The notes below the pieces were generated by a model that was not told the origin of the DNA, did no database searches, and saw nothing but the letters and a program-made list of their open reading frames with translations. Of a stretch of 48,342 nt of DNA, positions 1-8,663 are shown piece by piece. Within the stretch, counting starts at the first letter, position 1; the number at the start of each line of letters is the position of its first letter. The position numbers and the translations under genes are program-made. The DNA comes from Candidatus Woesearchaeota archaeon (GTDB lineage Archaea; Nanobdellota; Nanobdellia; Woesearchaeales; ARS49). The stretch lies in assembly GCA_014729555.1 (NCBI GenBank), contig WJJT01000008.1, positions 1-48,342 on the forward strand. Reading direction: 5' to 3'.

Positions 1-74
1 CGTTTATATATCTCACGCGTGCATGTCCAGTGGATAAGCAAAATATTTAAACCAAAACAGTATTTTTCTCTCCA

Positions 75-743
75 ATGGCAAAAAAACCAACAGTTCTTGT
101 AATAGGGGCGCACAGTGACGACCCTACATTCGGGACAGGAGGAACTATCGCAAAATACGCCCTGGAAGAAAAGAAAATCAAAACAGTCATATTCTCATAC
201 GGAGAGCTAAGCCCTCCACACCTAAAGCCAGAGATAGTGAGAGAAAAAAGAAAAAAAGAGGCAGAACAGGCAGACAAGATACTTGGAGGAAAAGGAGTTG
301 TTTTCTTTGACTGCAAAGAAGGAAGATTTGCACAAGGAATAAAAGACCTGAAAATCAAATCAAAACTTAAAAAAATAATACAAAAAGAAAAACCAGAAAA
401 AGTATTCACACACGGGGCCAATGACGCGCACCCAGACCACCTGGCAATACACAACCTAATAAAAGAAATGATACACAAAAAAGAGATAAACTGCCCAGTA
501 TACTCATTTGACATCTGGAGCCTGTGGAGGGTTAGAAAAAGAATGGTGCCAAGACTTGTAGTGGACATAACAAAAACATTCCACACAAAAATAAACGCAA
601 CAAAAGTGCACAAAAGCCAAACCTGCCTGCCAGCAACACAATTCCTGATATTTCCGATAACATGGATGATATACTTTAAAGCAGTAATCAATGGATGGAA
701 CAACAACTGCAAATACGCTGAAGTCTTTGACAAGATAGAATGA
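75..743 (+). CDS. PIG-L/LmbE-family deacetylase
   Basis: N-terminal VLVIGAHSDDPTFGTGGTIAK and later HPDH motif typical of LmbE/PIG-L metal-binding deacetylases. Confidence 0.85.
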   Translation: MAKKPTVLVIGAHSDDPTFGTGGTIAKYALEEKKIKTVIFSYGELSPPHLKPEIVREKRKKEAEQADKILGGKGVVFFDCKEGRFAQGIKDLKIKSKLKKIIQKEKPEKVFTHGANDAHPDHLAIHNLIKEMIHKKEINCPVYSFDIWSLWRVRKRMVPRLVVDITKTFHTKINATKVHKSQTCLPATQFLIFPITWMIYFKAVINGWNNNCKYAEVFDKIE

Positions 744-1846
744 AACCAAAGTTACTAGTGACAACAGACTGCTTCTTGCCAAGATGGGACGGCATATCCA
801 GATTCTTATCAGAACTGCTGCCAAGCCTGACAAAACAATACAAAGTAACAGTGATAGCGCCAAAATTCCCAGGCAAACTAAAGCAGTTTAAAGGAGTCAA
901 GATAATCAGGCTTCACTTAATCCCAATAAAATTCGGAGATATATACTTTGCACACGTTAACCAAAAAATAATCAGAGAGGCGGTGCAAAAAACAGACTTA
1001 ATATTCAACCAGACAGTCGGACCAATAGGAATGACAGCAATAAAAACAGCACACAAGCAGAAAAAACCAGTAATAAGCTATGTACACAACATAGAATGGG
1101 AGCTAAGCTCAAAAGCAGTAAAACACTTCCAAGGATTAGTGTATCATATAGTGAAAAGAACGGCAAGAAAATACTACAACAAATGCAGCCTATTAATAGT
1201 GCCGTCAGACGAAGTAGGAAAAATACTTTCTGCAAACGAGATAAAAACAAGAAAAATAACCACACCAATAGGAGTAGACCCAAGCAAGTTCAAGCCGGCG
1301 GAATCAAAAAACAAAGCAAAAAAGAAAATCAAGCTAAACCCAAAAAACACAATAATCGGGTTCTCAGGCAGGATAGGAAGAGAAAAAGACATACCAACAC
1401 TACTACAAGCATTTGAAAAACTAAAACAAAAAAACCTCAAACTATTAATCGTAGGAACAGGAATAAACATACAGACAGGAAAAAACACAATACAAACAGG
1501 AGCAACAAACAACGTGCTAAAATACCTGCAGGCCCTGGACATCTTTGCACACGCATCACTGACAGAAACAAACTCATTATCAACAATGGAAGCAATGAGC
1601 TGCGAACTGCCAGTAGTGGTGACACCAACAGGCTCAATAGCAGGCTATGTAAAACACGGCAAAAACGGGCTATTATTCCCAAGACGCAATGCAAAAGCAA
1701 TGCAAAAACAACTTGAAAAACTCATTAAAAGCAAGAAATTACGCCAGAAACTGGGAAAACAGGCAAGAAAAACAATAATCAAAGAACACAACTGGAAAAC
1801 AACAGAAAAAAACATTCTAAAAACACTAAAAGAATTCAGGCATTAG
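740..1846 (+). CDS. Glycosyltransferase family 4 (GT-B)
   Basis: GFSGRIGREKDIPTLLQAF and SLTETNSLSTMEAMSCELPVV motifs; overlaps the upstream CDS by 4 nt. Confidence 0.88.
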   Translation: MKPKLLVTTDCFLPRWDGISRFLSELLPSLTKQYKVTVIAPKFPGKLKQFKGVKIIRLHLIPIKFGDIYFAHVNQKIIREAVQKTDLIFNQTVGPIGMTAIKTAHKQKKPVISYVHNIEWELSSKAVKHFQGLVYHIVKRTARKYYNKCSLLIVPSDEVGKILSANEIKTRKITTPIGVDPSKFKPAESKNKAKKKIKLNPKNTIIGFSGRIGREKDIPTLLQAFEKLKQKNLKLLIVGTGINIQTGKNTIQTGATNNVLKYLQALDIFAHASLTETNSLSTMEAMSCELPVVVTPTGSIAGYVKHGKNGLLFPRRNAKAMQKQLEKLIKSKKLRQKLGKQARKTIIKEHNWKTTEKNILKTLKEFRH

Positions 1847-4800
1847 CAATCTTCTTGGCCTTGCTGATATCAAGGCTCACAACATTACTCAAGCCAGCAT
1901 CAGTCTGCATAGATACACCATACAAGGCATCTGCCTCTGAAATAACAGCATCATTATGGCTAATCACAACATACTGAGCATTATTACAATAATCCCTAAT
2001 CAAATCAGCAAGCTTCTGGGAATTAGCCTTGTCAAGAGCAGCATCAACCTCATCCAAAATATAAAACGAAGCAGGCTCATGCTCCTGAATAGCAAACAAG
2101 AAAGCCAAAGCAGTAAGAGTCTTTTCACCACCACTAAGACTCCGTATATCCATAAACTTCTTGCCAGTCAACTTAACCTTAATCCTCAAGCCCTCTTCAA
2201 AAGGACTCTCAGGATTCTCCAGCTCAAGAAAAGCCTCACCCTTGGTAGACAGGGCAGTAAAAATATCAACAAAATTCTTGTTAACAACCTCTAAAGCACC
2301 CATAAACAAGCCCTTCTTGCTGGACTCAATCTCATCCATCATCTTGACAACATCATCCTTTTCCTTAACAAGACTGTTCTTTTTCTCAATCAGCACAGAA
2401 TACTCTTTTTCAACAGTCTCATAAATCTCCAGAGCCCGCAAATTAACATTGCCGATATTAGCCATCATCTTCTCAAAATCAGAAATCTCTTTTTTCAATT
2501 TCTCCTCAGACTTCTTTATATCAAGCTCAACACCCCCATACTGGGCAAACTCGGCATTCATACCAGCAAGCTCTGCCTTAACCTTAGCCTCTTCAATAGA
2601 GAAAGTATTAATCGCCAATTCCTCTTTACGAGAGCCTTCCTGCAGGCTCAGAATCCTGTTCTCCTTGTCTGAAATCTCATCACCAAGCTTAGTCCTCTGC
2701 TCAAACAAAGACTTGAACTGAGAAAAAAACCTGCTCTGCTCACTTTCCTTGGTCTTAAGCTCTGCAGAGTGCCCCTTTATATCCTTGTTCAAGCCATTTA
2801 TCTCATCCTTGAAAGCACCCTCCTCTTTCTCAAGCTCCTTAAGAATCTTATCAGTATTATCCTTGTCCCTGCCAACAATATCCTTTTCCTGACTATCAAT
2901 ATTCTTCAAGTCAGCATCAATCTTAATAACCTCTTCATAAAACTCCTTTTTCTTGTGCTCAAAAGTGTTAAGCTCTGCAAGCAGCCGCGGGTTTCTCAAC
3001 TCATTCATCTCAGCACGCAGTTTCTGCTTCTCAACCTTAAGTTCTGTGAGTTTTTCTGTCTCTTCTGCAATATCATCCTCAACCTTGGCAATATCCTTGT
3101 TTAATTTCTCCATGTTCTCCTGAAGCTCTTTTTTGTAAGCTTCATTAGCCTGCAAATCACTGGAATCAAGATGCAGGGACTTTTCAGTCTTGATAATGTC
3201 CCCCTCAAGATTGGCCTTAAGCTCCCTGGTAGCATAAATCTTTTTCTCATTCTCAGAACGCTCTTTCTCAAGACCCTCAACAAGATTCTGGGCTTTTTTC
3301 AAGTCCTTTTTAAAATCAGAAATATCACCAGAAAGATCCTTTTGCTTGAAACTACCCTCTTTCTTGTGCCTGAAGCCGCCAACCATGGCACCAGAGGACT
3401 CAGCCAAGTCACCATCCAGGGAAACCATCCTGGCCCTGCCAATGCCAATCTTCCTGGCAGTCTCAATACTGTCAACAACCAAGGTATTGCCAAAAACGTG
3501 ACTAAACGCATTCTTAAACCGCGGGTCAAAATCAATCAAATCAATAGCAAAACCATGGACACCCTTCTGCTTTGCCAGCTTTTTTAACTCAGCATCTGGT
3601 TTGGCAGGCTTAATCTTATTCAAAGGAAGAAAAGAAGCAACACCCAACCTGCCATCCTTCAAAAACTTAATGCACTTGGCAGCAGTCTTGTCATCCTCAA
3701 CAACAACACCCTGAATCCTCTTGGCAGCAGCAATCTCCAAAGCCAAAGAAAATTTCTTGTCAGCAGTGCCCAATTCTGCAACAGTGCCATAAATCTGGCC
3801 AAGCTTATTCTTGTTCTCCAGAACCTTCTTGACAGCAATATTAGAAGAAATCGACTCCTTAATGCCGGCATTCTTAACCTGCAGTTTTTCAATCTTCTCA
3901 TTAAGCTTGAAAACATCTTTCCGAGCATCAGCAAGCTTGTTAGCATGAGCAGAATCAGCATTCAACAACTCATTTAATTCTAAAGTTAACTTCTTGAACT
4001 GCGACTTTTTCTTCTTTAACAAATCAATCTCATTCTTGTGCTCTTTCTCCAATTCAAGAACTTTCTCAATCTGCTGGTCAATAGTCTCAAGCTGAAACTC
4101 ACACTTATCCTTTTCCCTGACAAAATCCTGCTGTTTCTCTCTCAAAGACTGAATAGACTTCTGGACATCATCAGCCTGCCTGTCCAAATCCTCAATCTTT
4201 TTCTCAAAACCAGAATCCTCACCCAACTTATGCTTTTTCTTGAAATCAGCAATCTTCTTGTCCAGAATCACAAGCTCTTTCTTATAAAAATCCTTTTTAT
4301 CACTCAACTCTTTTTTCTGGTCTTTTAATTCCTTAACCTTTTCATCCAACTCCTCAAGATTCTTTTTTAACTGCTCTTTTCTCTGAGAGATGCGAGCAAC
4401 CTCATTATTACAAGAACTCACACGAGTCTTTTTAGTAGCCAAGTCAACCCTCAAAGTCTCAACCTCTTTCTGAAGCTTAATCTGCTCAACCTCCCCTTTT
4501 TCCTCAATCTCAGCAGAAATCCTGTTAATCTTATCCTTTCTCTCTGCAATCTCTTTTCTCAAACTATCAATCTGGGAATTAAGCTTTTCAAGACGCTCCT
4601 TGTTCTTGGAGCTTTTTTCCTCTAATTTTGCCTTTTCATCCTCTTTCTTGTCAATCTTTCTCTTCAGGTAAGAGGCCTTGTTCTTCTTGATATCATCACT
4701 CAATCTCTTGTACTTCAGGGCCTGATCCCTGTCTTTCTTTAACTCCTTCAGGTAAGTTTCTCTTTCCTTTAAAATAATTTCAGCCTCATTAAGCTTTTCC

Positions 4801-5396
4801 TCAACCTTTTGCAATTCATTCAAGGCCTTCTGCTTTTTCTCCTCATAAACAGAAATGCCTGCAATTTCCTCCACTATCTGCCTTCTTTCCGCAGGGCTCA
4901 TCTCAACAAGCCTGACAATATCACCCTGCAAAATAATATTATAACCATCAGGATAAATCTTTGCCAGGGCAAGCATATCAACAATCTCCTGCCTGGTCTT
5001 TGTCTTATTATTAATCTTATACCTGCTCACGCCATCAGGCCTGACAATACGGGAAACCTTTACAGAATCCTCTTCAACAGGAAAAATACGCCCCTTGTTG
5101 TCAAAAACAATACTGACCTCTGCAGTATTAGCAGGTTTCTTGGCCTTGCCGCCATTGTAAATCAAGTTAGCAGATTTTTCAGCACGCAGGGATTTTGAAG
5201 AAGACTTTCCAAGAACAAAACACAAAGCATCCAGGATATTAGACTTTCCAGAGCCATTAGGACCAAGAACTACATTAAAGCCCGGCTCAAACAAAAGCTC
5301 TGTCCTCTTACCAAAGGACTTAAACCCGTCCATAACCAGCTTATTGATCTTAGTAATCTTACTATCCTTTTCAGTAGCTGCTGCTTCTGTCATCAA
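1836..5396 (-). CDS. smc: Chromosome segregation protein SMC
   Basis: 1186 aa; Walker A GPNGSGKSNILDAL, long coiled coils, hinge, C-terminal LSGGEKTLTALAFLFA signature and FYILDEVDAALD Walker B. Confidence 0.95.
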   Translation of the reverse strand: MMTEAAATEKDSKITKINKLVMDGFKSFGKRTELLFEPGFNVVLGPNGSGKSNILDALCFVLGKSSSKSLRAEKSANLIYNGGKAKKPANTAEVSIVFDNKGRIFPVEEDSVKVSRIVRPDGVSRYKINNKTKTRQEIVDMLALAKIYPDGYNIILQGDIVRLVEMSPAERRQIVEEIAGISVYEEKKQKALNELQKVEEKLNEAEIILKERETYLKELKKDRDQALKYKRLSDDIKKNKASYLKRKIDKKEDEKAKLEEKSSKNKERLEKLNSQIDSLRKEIAERKDKINRISAEIEEKGEVEQIKLQKEVETLRVDLATKKTRVSSCNNEVARISQRKEQLKKNLEELDEKVKELKDQKKELSDKKDFYKKELVILDKKIADFKKKHKLGEDSGFEKKIEDLDRQADDVQKSIQSLREKQQDFVREKDKCEFQLETIDQQIEKVLELEKEHKNEIDLLKKKKSQFKKLTLELNELLNADSAHANKLADARKDVFKLNEKIEKLQVKNAGIKESISSNIAVKKVLENKNKLGQIYGTVAELGTADKKFSLALEIAAAKRIQGVVVEDDKTAAKCIKFLKDGRLGVASFLPLNKIKPAKPDAELKKLAKQKGVHGFAIDLIDFDPRFKNAFSHVFGNTLVVDSIETARKIGIGRARMVSLDGDLAESSGAMVGGFRHKKEGSFKQKDLSGDISDFKKDLKKAQNLVEGLEKERSENEKKIYATRELKANLEGDIIKTEKSLHLDSSDLQANEAYKKELQENMEKLNKDIAKVEDDIAEETEKLTELKVEKQKLRAEMNELRNPRLLAELNTFEHKKKEFYEEVIKIDADLKNIDSQEKDIVGRDKDNTDKILKELEKEEGAFKDEINGLNKDIKGHSAELKTKESEQSRFFSQFKSLFEQRTKLGDEISDKENRILSLQEGSRKEELAINTFSIEEAKVKAELAGMNAEFAQYGGVELDIKKSEEKLKKEISDFEKMMANIGNVNLRALEIYETVEKEYSVLIEKKNSLVKEKDDVVKMMDEIESSKKGLFMGALEVVNKNFVDIFTALSTKGEAFLELENPESPFEEGLRIKVKLTGKKFMDIRSLSGGEKTLTALAFLFAIQEHEPASFYILDEVDAALDKANSQKLADLIRDYCNNAQYVVISHNDAVISEADALYGVSMQTDAGLSNVVSLDISKAKKIANA

Positions 5397-5474
5397 AATT
5401 TGCTAGAACACAAAGGTATATAAAGGCTTCGCTTATCGACAATATAAATAAAAAAAGAAATTAAAAAAAAGAAA

Positions 5475-5816
5475 TTAATTCCAGGAACGCCTTGGCCATG
5501 TAGGGCTTTTAGCATAAGAGTCTGTCCAGTAATGATTCACATAACCCATACTCTGGCACTCATAAGCACACTGGTTCTGAGTCCTTTGGCCAAGAAACTT
5601 CACTTCCTTGCCATAAATACCCAAAGACGGGTCTTTAGGCTGGGAAACAACATACTTGCCATCATGACAGTAGCAATTCCTGTAGCCATTTCCCTCATAA
5701 ACATTACCCCAAGCAAAAGCAGTACTGCTTGGCTTCAGCATAGTAACAAGGCCAACAACACTCACAACTGCAATAAACAACAAGGCAATGAGCATTAACT
5801 TACGGTCTTCCATCAT
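5475..5816 (-). CDS. Small single-TM, Cys-containing predicted exported protein
   Basis: N-terminal hydrophobic helix LMLIALLFIAVVSVVGLVTML followed by an extracellular-type segment with several Cys (NCYCHD, QCAYEC). Confidence 0.6.
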   Translation of the reverse strand: MMEDRKLMLIALLFIAVVSVVGLVTMLKPSSTAFAWGNVYEGNGYRNCYCHDGKYVVSQPKDPSLGIYGKEVKFLGQRTQNQCAYECQSMGYVNHYWTDSYAKSPTWPRRSWN

Positions 5817-5874
5817 ATCACCTCTTGAATGTTATTAAGCAAATTAAAATGAATGGACTATATAAACTTTTTGT

Positions 5875-6570
5875 CTAAAACTCGCCCAGCTTCTTCTGGT
5901 TCTTTACACCAGCAACACGCTTGTAAGAAGACCATGTCTTCCTGAAAATATCTGGGAAATCCTTGTAATGCTTTTCCAAGAACTCTTTTGTAATCTCATC
6001 AGAAGGATAGCCAGAACCGCAGTCAATACCTATCTTTTTCTTAATCTTTTCTATCTCCCTGTCTCTTGTCACCTTTGCAATAATAGAGGCTGCAGAAACA
6101 ACAGGAAACTTTACATCTGCCTTGTGCTCTGCAACAATAATTACTTTCTTGTTGTCTAGTTTCTTCTTTACATACGCCTTGTAAGCAGGAATATTCGGGC
6201 TGGGACAATCCAAGATAGCCTTGTCTGGCTTCAAAGCATTGATTATTTTAGCAGAGATATCTGCCTCAAGCCAATTAAGATTAGAATCCTTAGATAAAAG
6301 AACCTTGTCAATCTCTGCAGGAGAGGTGATAATTATCTTGTGAGCCTTGACCATACCCTTAATCTGGTCAAACAAAATCTCTCTAGTCCTCGGAGTAAGC
6401 AGCTTTGAATCTTTTGCGCCAATAGAGCGCAATTTAGCTTCATCTTTCTCATCAATCAATACACCGCACATCACTAAGGGACCGATGACAGGACCTCTCG
6501 GCAAACAAAGTCAAAATAAGATTCGGCTTTGTTTTCTGCCAGCCTCTTCGACCCCTGCGAGTAATACCAT
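5875..6570 (-). CDS. rnhB: Ribonuclease HII, interrupted by a 39-nt BHB-type intron: complement(join(5875..6496,6536..6570))
   Basis: Exon 2 encodes GPVIGPLVMCGV...KDSKLLTP...AEHKADVKFPVVSAASIIAKVTRDREI...GSGYPSD. The missing N-terminus MVLLAGVEEAGR lies upstream across a 39-nt insertion with an in-frame TGA; excision restores GVEEAGRGPVIGPLV in frame. Confidence 0.88.
6497..6535 (-). other. Predicted 39-nt BHB intron in rnhB mRNA
   Basis: Minus strand: exon UGGC-AG^A | AAACAAAG...CUUUGUUU perfect 8-bp inner helix | GCCG-AG^A exon. UGGC/GCCG is the 4-bp central helix between two 3-nt bulges; 39 nt removed keeps frame. Confidence 0.75.
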
Positions 6571-6713
6571 AAAATGCAGATAAGCAAAGAGTGTTTTTAA
6601 ATATTGCTATAAAAAAATAAAATGTAAGAAAGAATTGGGTTCTTGTAGAGTGTTTGAGTTGTTGGATTGAGTGTTTAAATTACTAATAAAATAATTAATA
6701 AAAAACTAAGAAT

Positions 6714-7040
6714 TTAATCAAAATCTTTAATTGTTTTTTTAGGTAAATGAGGATTATTCATTGTTTCGAAAAAAATATCTCTCCAAGAAGCTCCTTCAGC
6801 TCTTAATTCTGAAATCACTCCTTTTTTGCCATCTTTAGTTAATAATTCTATACCTTCAAAATTATCTATTGCTTCTCTTCTAATATGCCCATCACTTAAT
6901 CTTGCAGCAATATAGAACGTTCCTTGTTCATTTATTCCATCCATTGAATAAAAATTATTGTCTTCCATTATTGCTTCAGACTCTACATGTTTAATAGAGT
7001 ATTTTTTACAAATTTGATCTCTTAATTCTTCTGGCGTCAT
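6714..7040 (-). CDS. Hypothetical protein
   Basis: 108-aa open frame with an AT-rich promoter region upstream; no family recognised. Confidence 0.5.
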   Translation of the reverse strand: MTPEELRDQICKKYSIKHVESEAIMEDNNFYSMDGINEQGTFYIAARLSDGHIRREAIDNFEGIELLTKDGKKGVISELRAEGASWRDIFFETMNNPHLPKKTIKDFD

Positions 7041-7160
7041 AATTATTTAAGAATAGCATTTTATATATAATTCTTTCTATAACCCTCTCAAATCCTACAG
7101 CCGCCAAGACTATTCTCAAAACACAAAAAATATAAATACCAGCAATAAAAAGAAGACAAT

Positions 7161-7514
7161 ATGGCAAAGAAATATCCAGAAAACGAAATAATCCAGTTTG
7201 TAGGAGTGCATGACCTGGAACCAATGGAGCAGGAGACAGTACAGAAACTGACCACAGAAAACTATCAAAAGATAAAAAGAGACCTAAAGGCTGCAACAAG
7301 CATGAGAGTTCACATCAAGACATACAAAAAAGAAGGAGACAAAAAGAAATACTCCATCCATATACTAATTGCATACCCAGGAAAAGTCATAGAGAGCTGC
7401 AGAGCGCACGACTTTGAACTGCCAAGAGCACTGCACAAGGCATTCAATGACATAAAAGAACAAATAAACCACACATTTCACTCTGACACAACCAGAGATA
7501 AGGCTTATGAGTGA
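7161..7514 (+). CDS. Conserved hypothetical protein, possibly HPF/RaiA-like fold
   Basis: 117 aa; TATA-like AAAATATAAATACC upstream; composition vaguely like ribosome-hibernation factors. Confidence 0.5.
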   Translation: MAKKYPENEIIQFVGVHDLEPMEQETVQKLTTENYQKIKRDLKAATSMRVHIKTYKKEGDKKKYSIHILIAYPGKVIESCRAHDFELPRALHKAFNDIKEQINHTFHSDTTRDKAYE

Positions 7515-8164
7515 GCTTTTGATTTAAAATATTTACTCACTTTTTCTATATGCCTTTGATTATGAAAATTTACTAGTTTTAGCCATTTATTTAACTGTGT
7601 TTTGCCATTCATTTGAACCCTAACTTTACCTCGCCCAATATCATACACACCAAATCTAAAGCCCCTCTTCTCTAATATGTCTATAAGTTGTTTCTGCATC
7701 GGACTTGGAGATATTTTCATCTCTAGCCTTACGTATGCTATTCCATTATTATTTGTTAAAACAACACAACCATCTGTATCAAAATATCCTCTTAACACTG
7801 CTAGATCCAGCCTCTTATTTAAGCACAAATCAGGGATAACTGCACGATTCCACTTAGGAGAAGATGCCATGCCAAATTCGTCAAGTAAAATAGAAATTAT
7901 CCTTCTGTTGTATAATACAATATCTGCAGTATTTTCCTTTTTTCTGTACAATACTTCTGGTTTTATATAGAATAACATATGAATTAAATTACAAATATGC
8001 CGCGAATATTCTTTTTCTCTAGAATCAAGTGTAATTTTCATCCGCTGAGAATTATTTGATTTATACCTGCTCAAAGATCCATCGCCAAGCAGAATGCCAA
8101 TAAATTCTGCAAAATTTTCAAGATTATTCAAACAATTTGCTATTATTTCAGATTTAGCGACCAT
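7505..8164 (-). CDS. Freestanding LAGLIDADG homing endonuclease
   Basis: Two LAGLIDADG-like motifs: FAEFIGILLGDGSLSRY and LAVLRGYFDTDGCVVL. Confidence 0.85.
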   Translation of the reverse strand: MVAKSEIIANCLNNLENFAEFIGILLGDGSLSRYKSNNSQRMKITLDSREKEYSRHICNLIHMLFYIKPEVLYRKKENTADIVLYNRRIISILLDEFGMASSPKWNRAVIPDLCLNKRLDLAVLRGYFDTDGCVVLTNNNGIAYVRLEMKISPSPMQKQLIDILEKRGFRFGVYDIGRGKVRVQMNGKTQLNKWLKLVNFHNQRHIEKVSKYFKSKAHS

Positions 8165-8284
8165 ACTTAAAGTTAATTAAACTTACTTAAATATCCTGCC
8201 TCTAAATGTCCAGTGATTTTCCGAAAAAATCAAAGAAAAAAGAAAAAATAGCGGGGAGAGGATTTGAACCTCTGACCTGAGGGT

Positions 8285-8299
8285 CTCTCAGCGAGTGCA
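8285..8299 (-). other. BHB intron 3 of initiator tRNA (15 nt, canonical 37/38)
   Basis: CUCA-UA^U ... UGAG-AG^A; splicing gives CUCAUAA anticodon loop. Confidence 0.85.
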
Positions 8300-8307
8300 T
8301 ATGAGCC

Positions 8308-8337
8308 TTCCAGGACCACTCCTCGCGGAATGAATCA
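8308..8337 (-). other. BHB intron 2 of initiator tRNA (30 nt, position 29/30)
   Basis: CCGG-AG^U ... CUGG-AA^G; inner hairpin CAUUCC-GCGA-GGAGUG capped by a GNRA tetraloop; splicing restores GAGGG/CCCUC. Confidence 0.82.
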
Positions 8338-8353
8338 CTCCGGGCACTCCTGA

Positions 8354-8384
8354 CTGGGCGGGTTAAAGCATTTGCTTAACACCA
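8354..8384 (-). other. BHB intron 1 of initiator tRNA (31 nt, position 15/16)
   Basis: GGGC-AG^U ... GCCC-AG^U; inner helix GG(U)GUUAAGCA/UGC(U)UUAACC. Confidence 0.8.
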
Positions 8385-8451
8385 CTGCCCCACCCCGCTA
8401 TAAAGTGAAAGAAATATGGCATATTTATAAAGGTTTTGTGTAATGGGAAGA

Positions 8452-8460
8452 TTTATAAAT
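8452..8460 (+). promoter_or_regulatory. TATA box for the tRNA-Ser transcript
   Basis: TTTATAAAT about 26 nt upstream of 8482-8484, where the first GCCGCGG copy begins. Confidence 0.5.
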
Positions 8461-8483
8461 ATCTGGGAGTTAATATAAACTAT

Positions 8484-8562
8484 GCCGCGGTCGCATACGC
8501 ACCGAATTAAAAATTCAGTGGTCGCGACCTTGCGCTCATTTCATTCACGCCGCGGTCGCATA
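8484..8562 (+). repeat. 14-nt direct repeat GCCGCGGTCGCATA (8484..8497 and 8549..8562) bracketing hairpin-rich sequence
   Basis: Exact repeat starting at nucleotide 1 of tRNA-Ser; 65-nt offset; between the copies lie GAATTAAAAATTC and the palindrome GGTCGCGACC. Confidence 0.9.
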
Positions 8563-8569
8563 ACCTGGT

Positions 8570-8614
8570 ACGCGCTGGAAACCTGCGGTTTCCGCTGGCG
8601 TCCTTGCGCAGGAC
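8570..8614 (+). other. BHB intron in tRNA-Ser D-loop (45 nt, 20/21)
   Basis: CCUG-GU^A ... CAGG-AC^A with inner CGCG/UGCG; contains the perfect hairpin GGAAACC-TGC-GGTTTCC. Confidence 0.85.
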
Positions 8615-8663
8615 ATTGCGCTGGATTGCTAATCCAGTTTCCTTCGGGATATATGGGTTCAAA

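Larger units (their letters stand above)
8249..8399 (-). tRNA. Initiator tRNA-Met(CAT) with three predicted introns (8354..8384, 8308..8337, 8285..8299)
   Basis: Acceptor AGCGGGG/CCCCGCU with A1-U72, discriminator A. Spliced body is AGCGGGG-UG-GGGC-AGUCAGGAGU-GCCC-G-GAGGG-CUCAUAA-CCCUC-AGGUC-AGAGG-UUCAAAU-CCUCU-CCCCGCU (74 nt plus A), GGG:CCC anticodon stem of initiators. Confidence 0.88.

Noticed and set aside
47-733. Long antisense ORFs in the track (for example 47..733 -, 30134..31024 -, 31343..32197 -)
   Set aside because: They mirror strongly supported genes on the opposite strand and have low-complexity Ser/Leu/Cys-rich translations
6497-6535. Alternative fold with GGCA/UGCC central helix giving a 37-nt rnhB intron
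   Set aside because: It would shift the reading frame; the UGGC/GCCG register gives 39 nt, keeps frame and has a perfect inner helix
8249-8399. Class II tRNA-Leu or tRNA-Ser reading of this tRNA gene
   Set aside because: The variable-arm-like CTGAGAGACCCTCAG is an intron/exon junction; A1-U72 and removal of three BHB introns give a canonical initiator tRNA-Met instead
8570-8614. Tandem hairpins as bacterial-type palindromic insertion elements (like Rickettsia RPEs) retained in mature RNA
   Set aside because: All tRNA insertions satisfy BHB geometry and yield canonical tRNAs on excision, so introns explain them better
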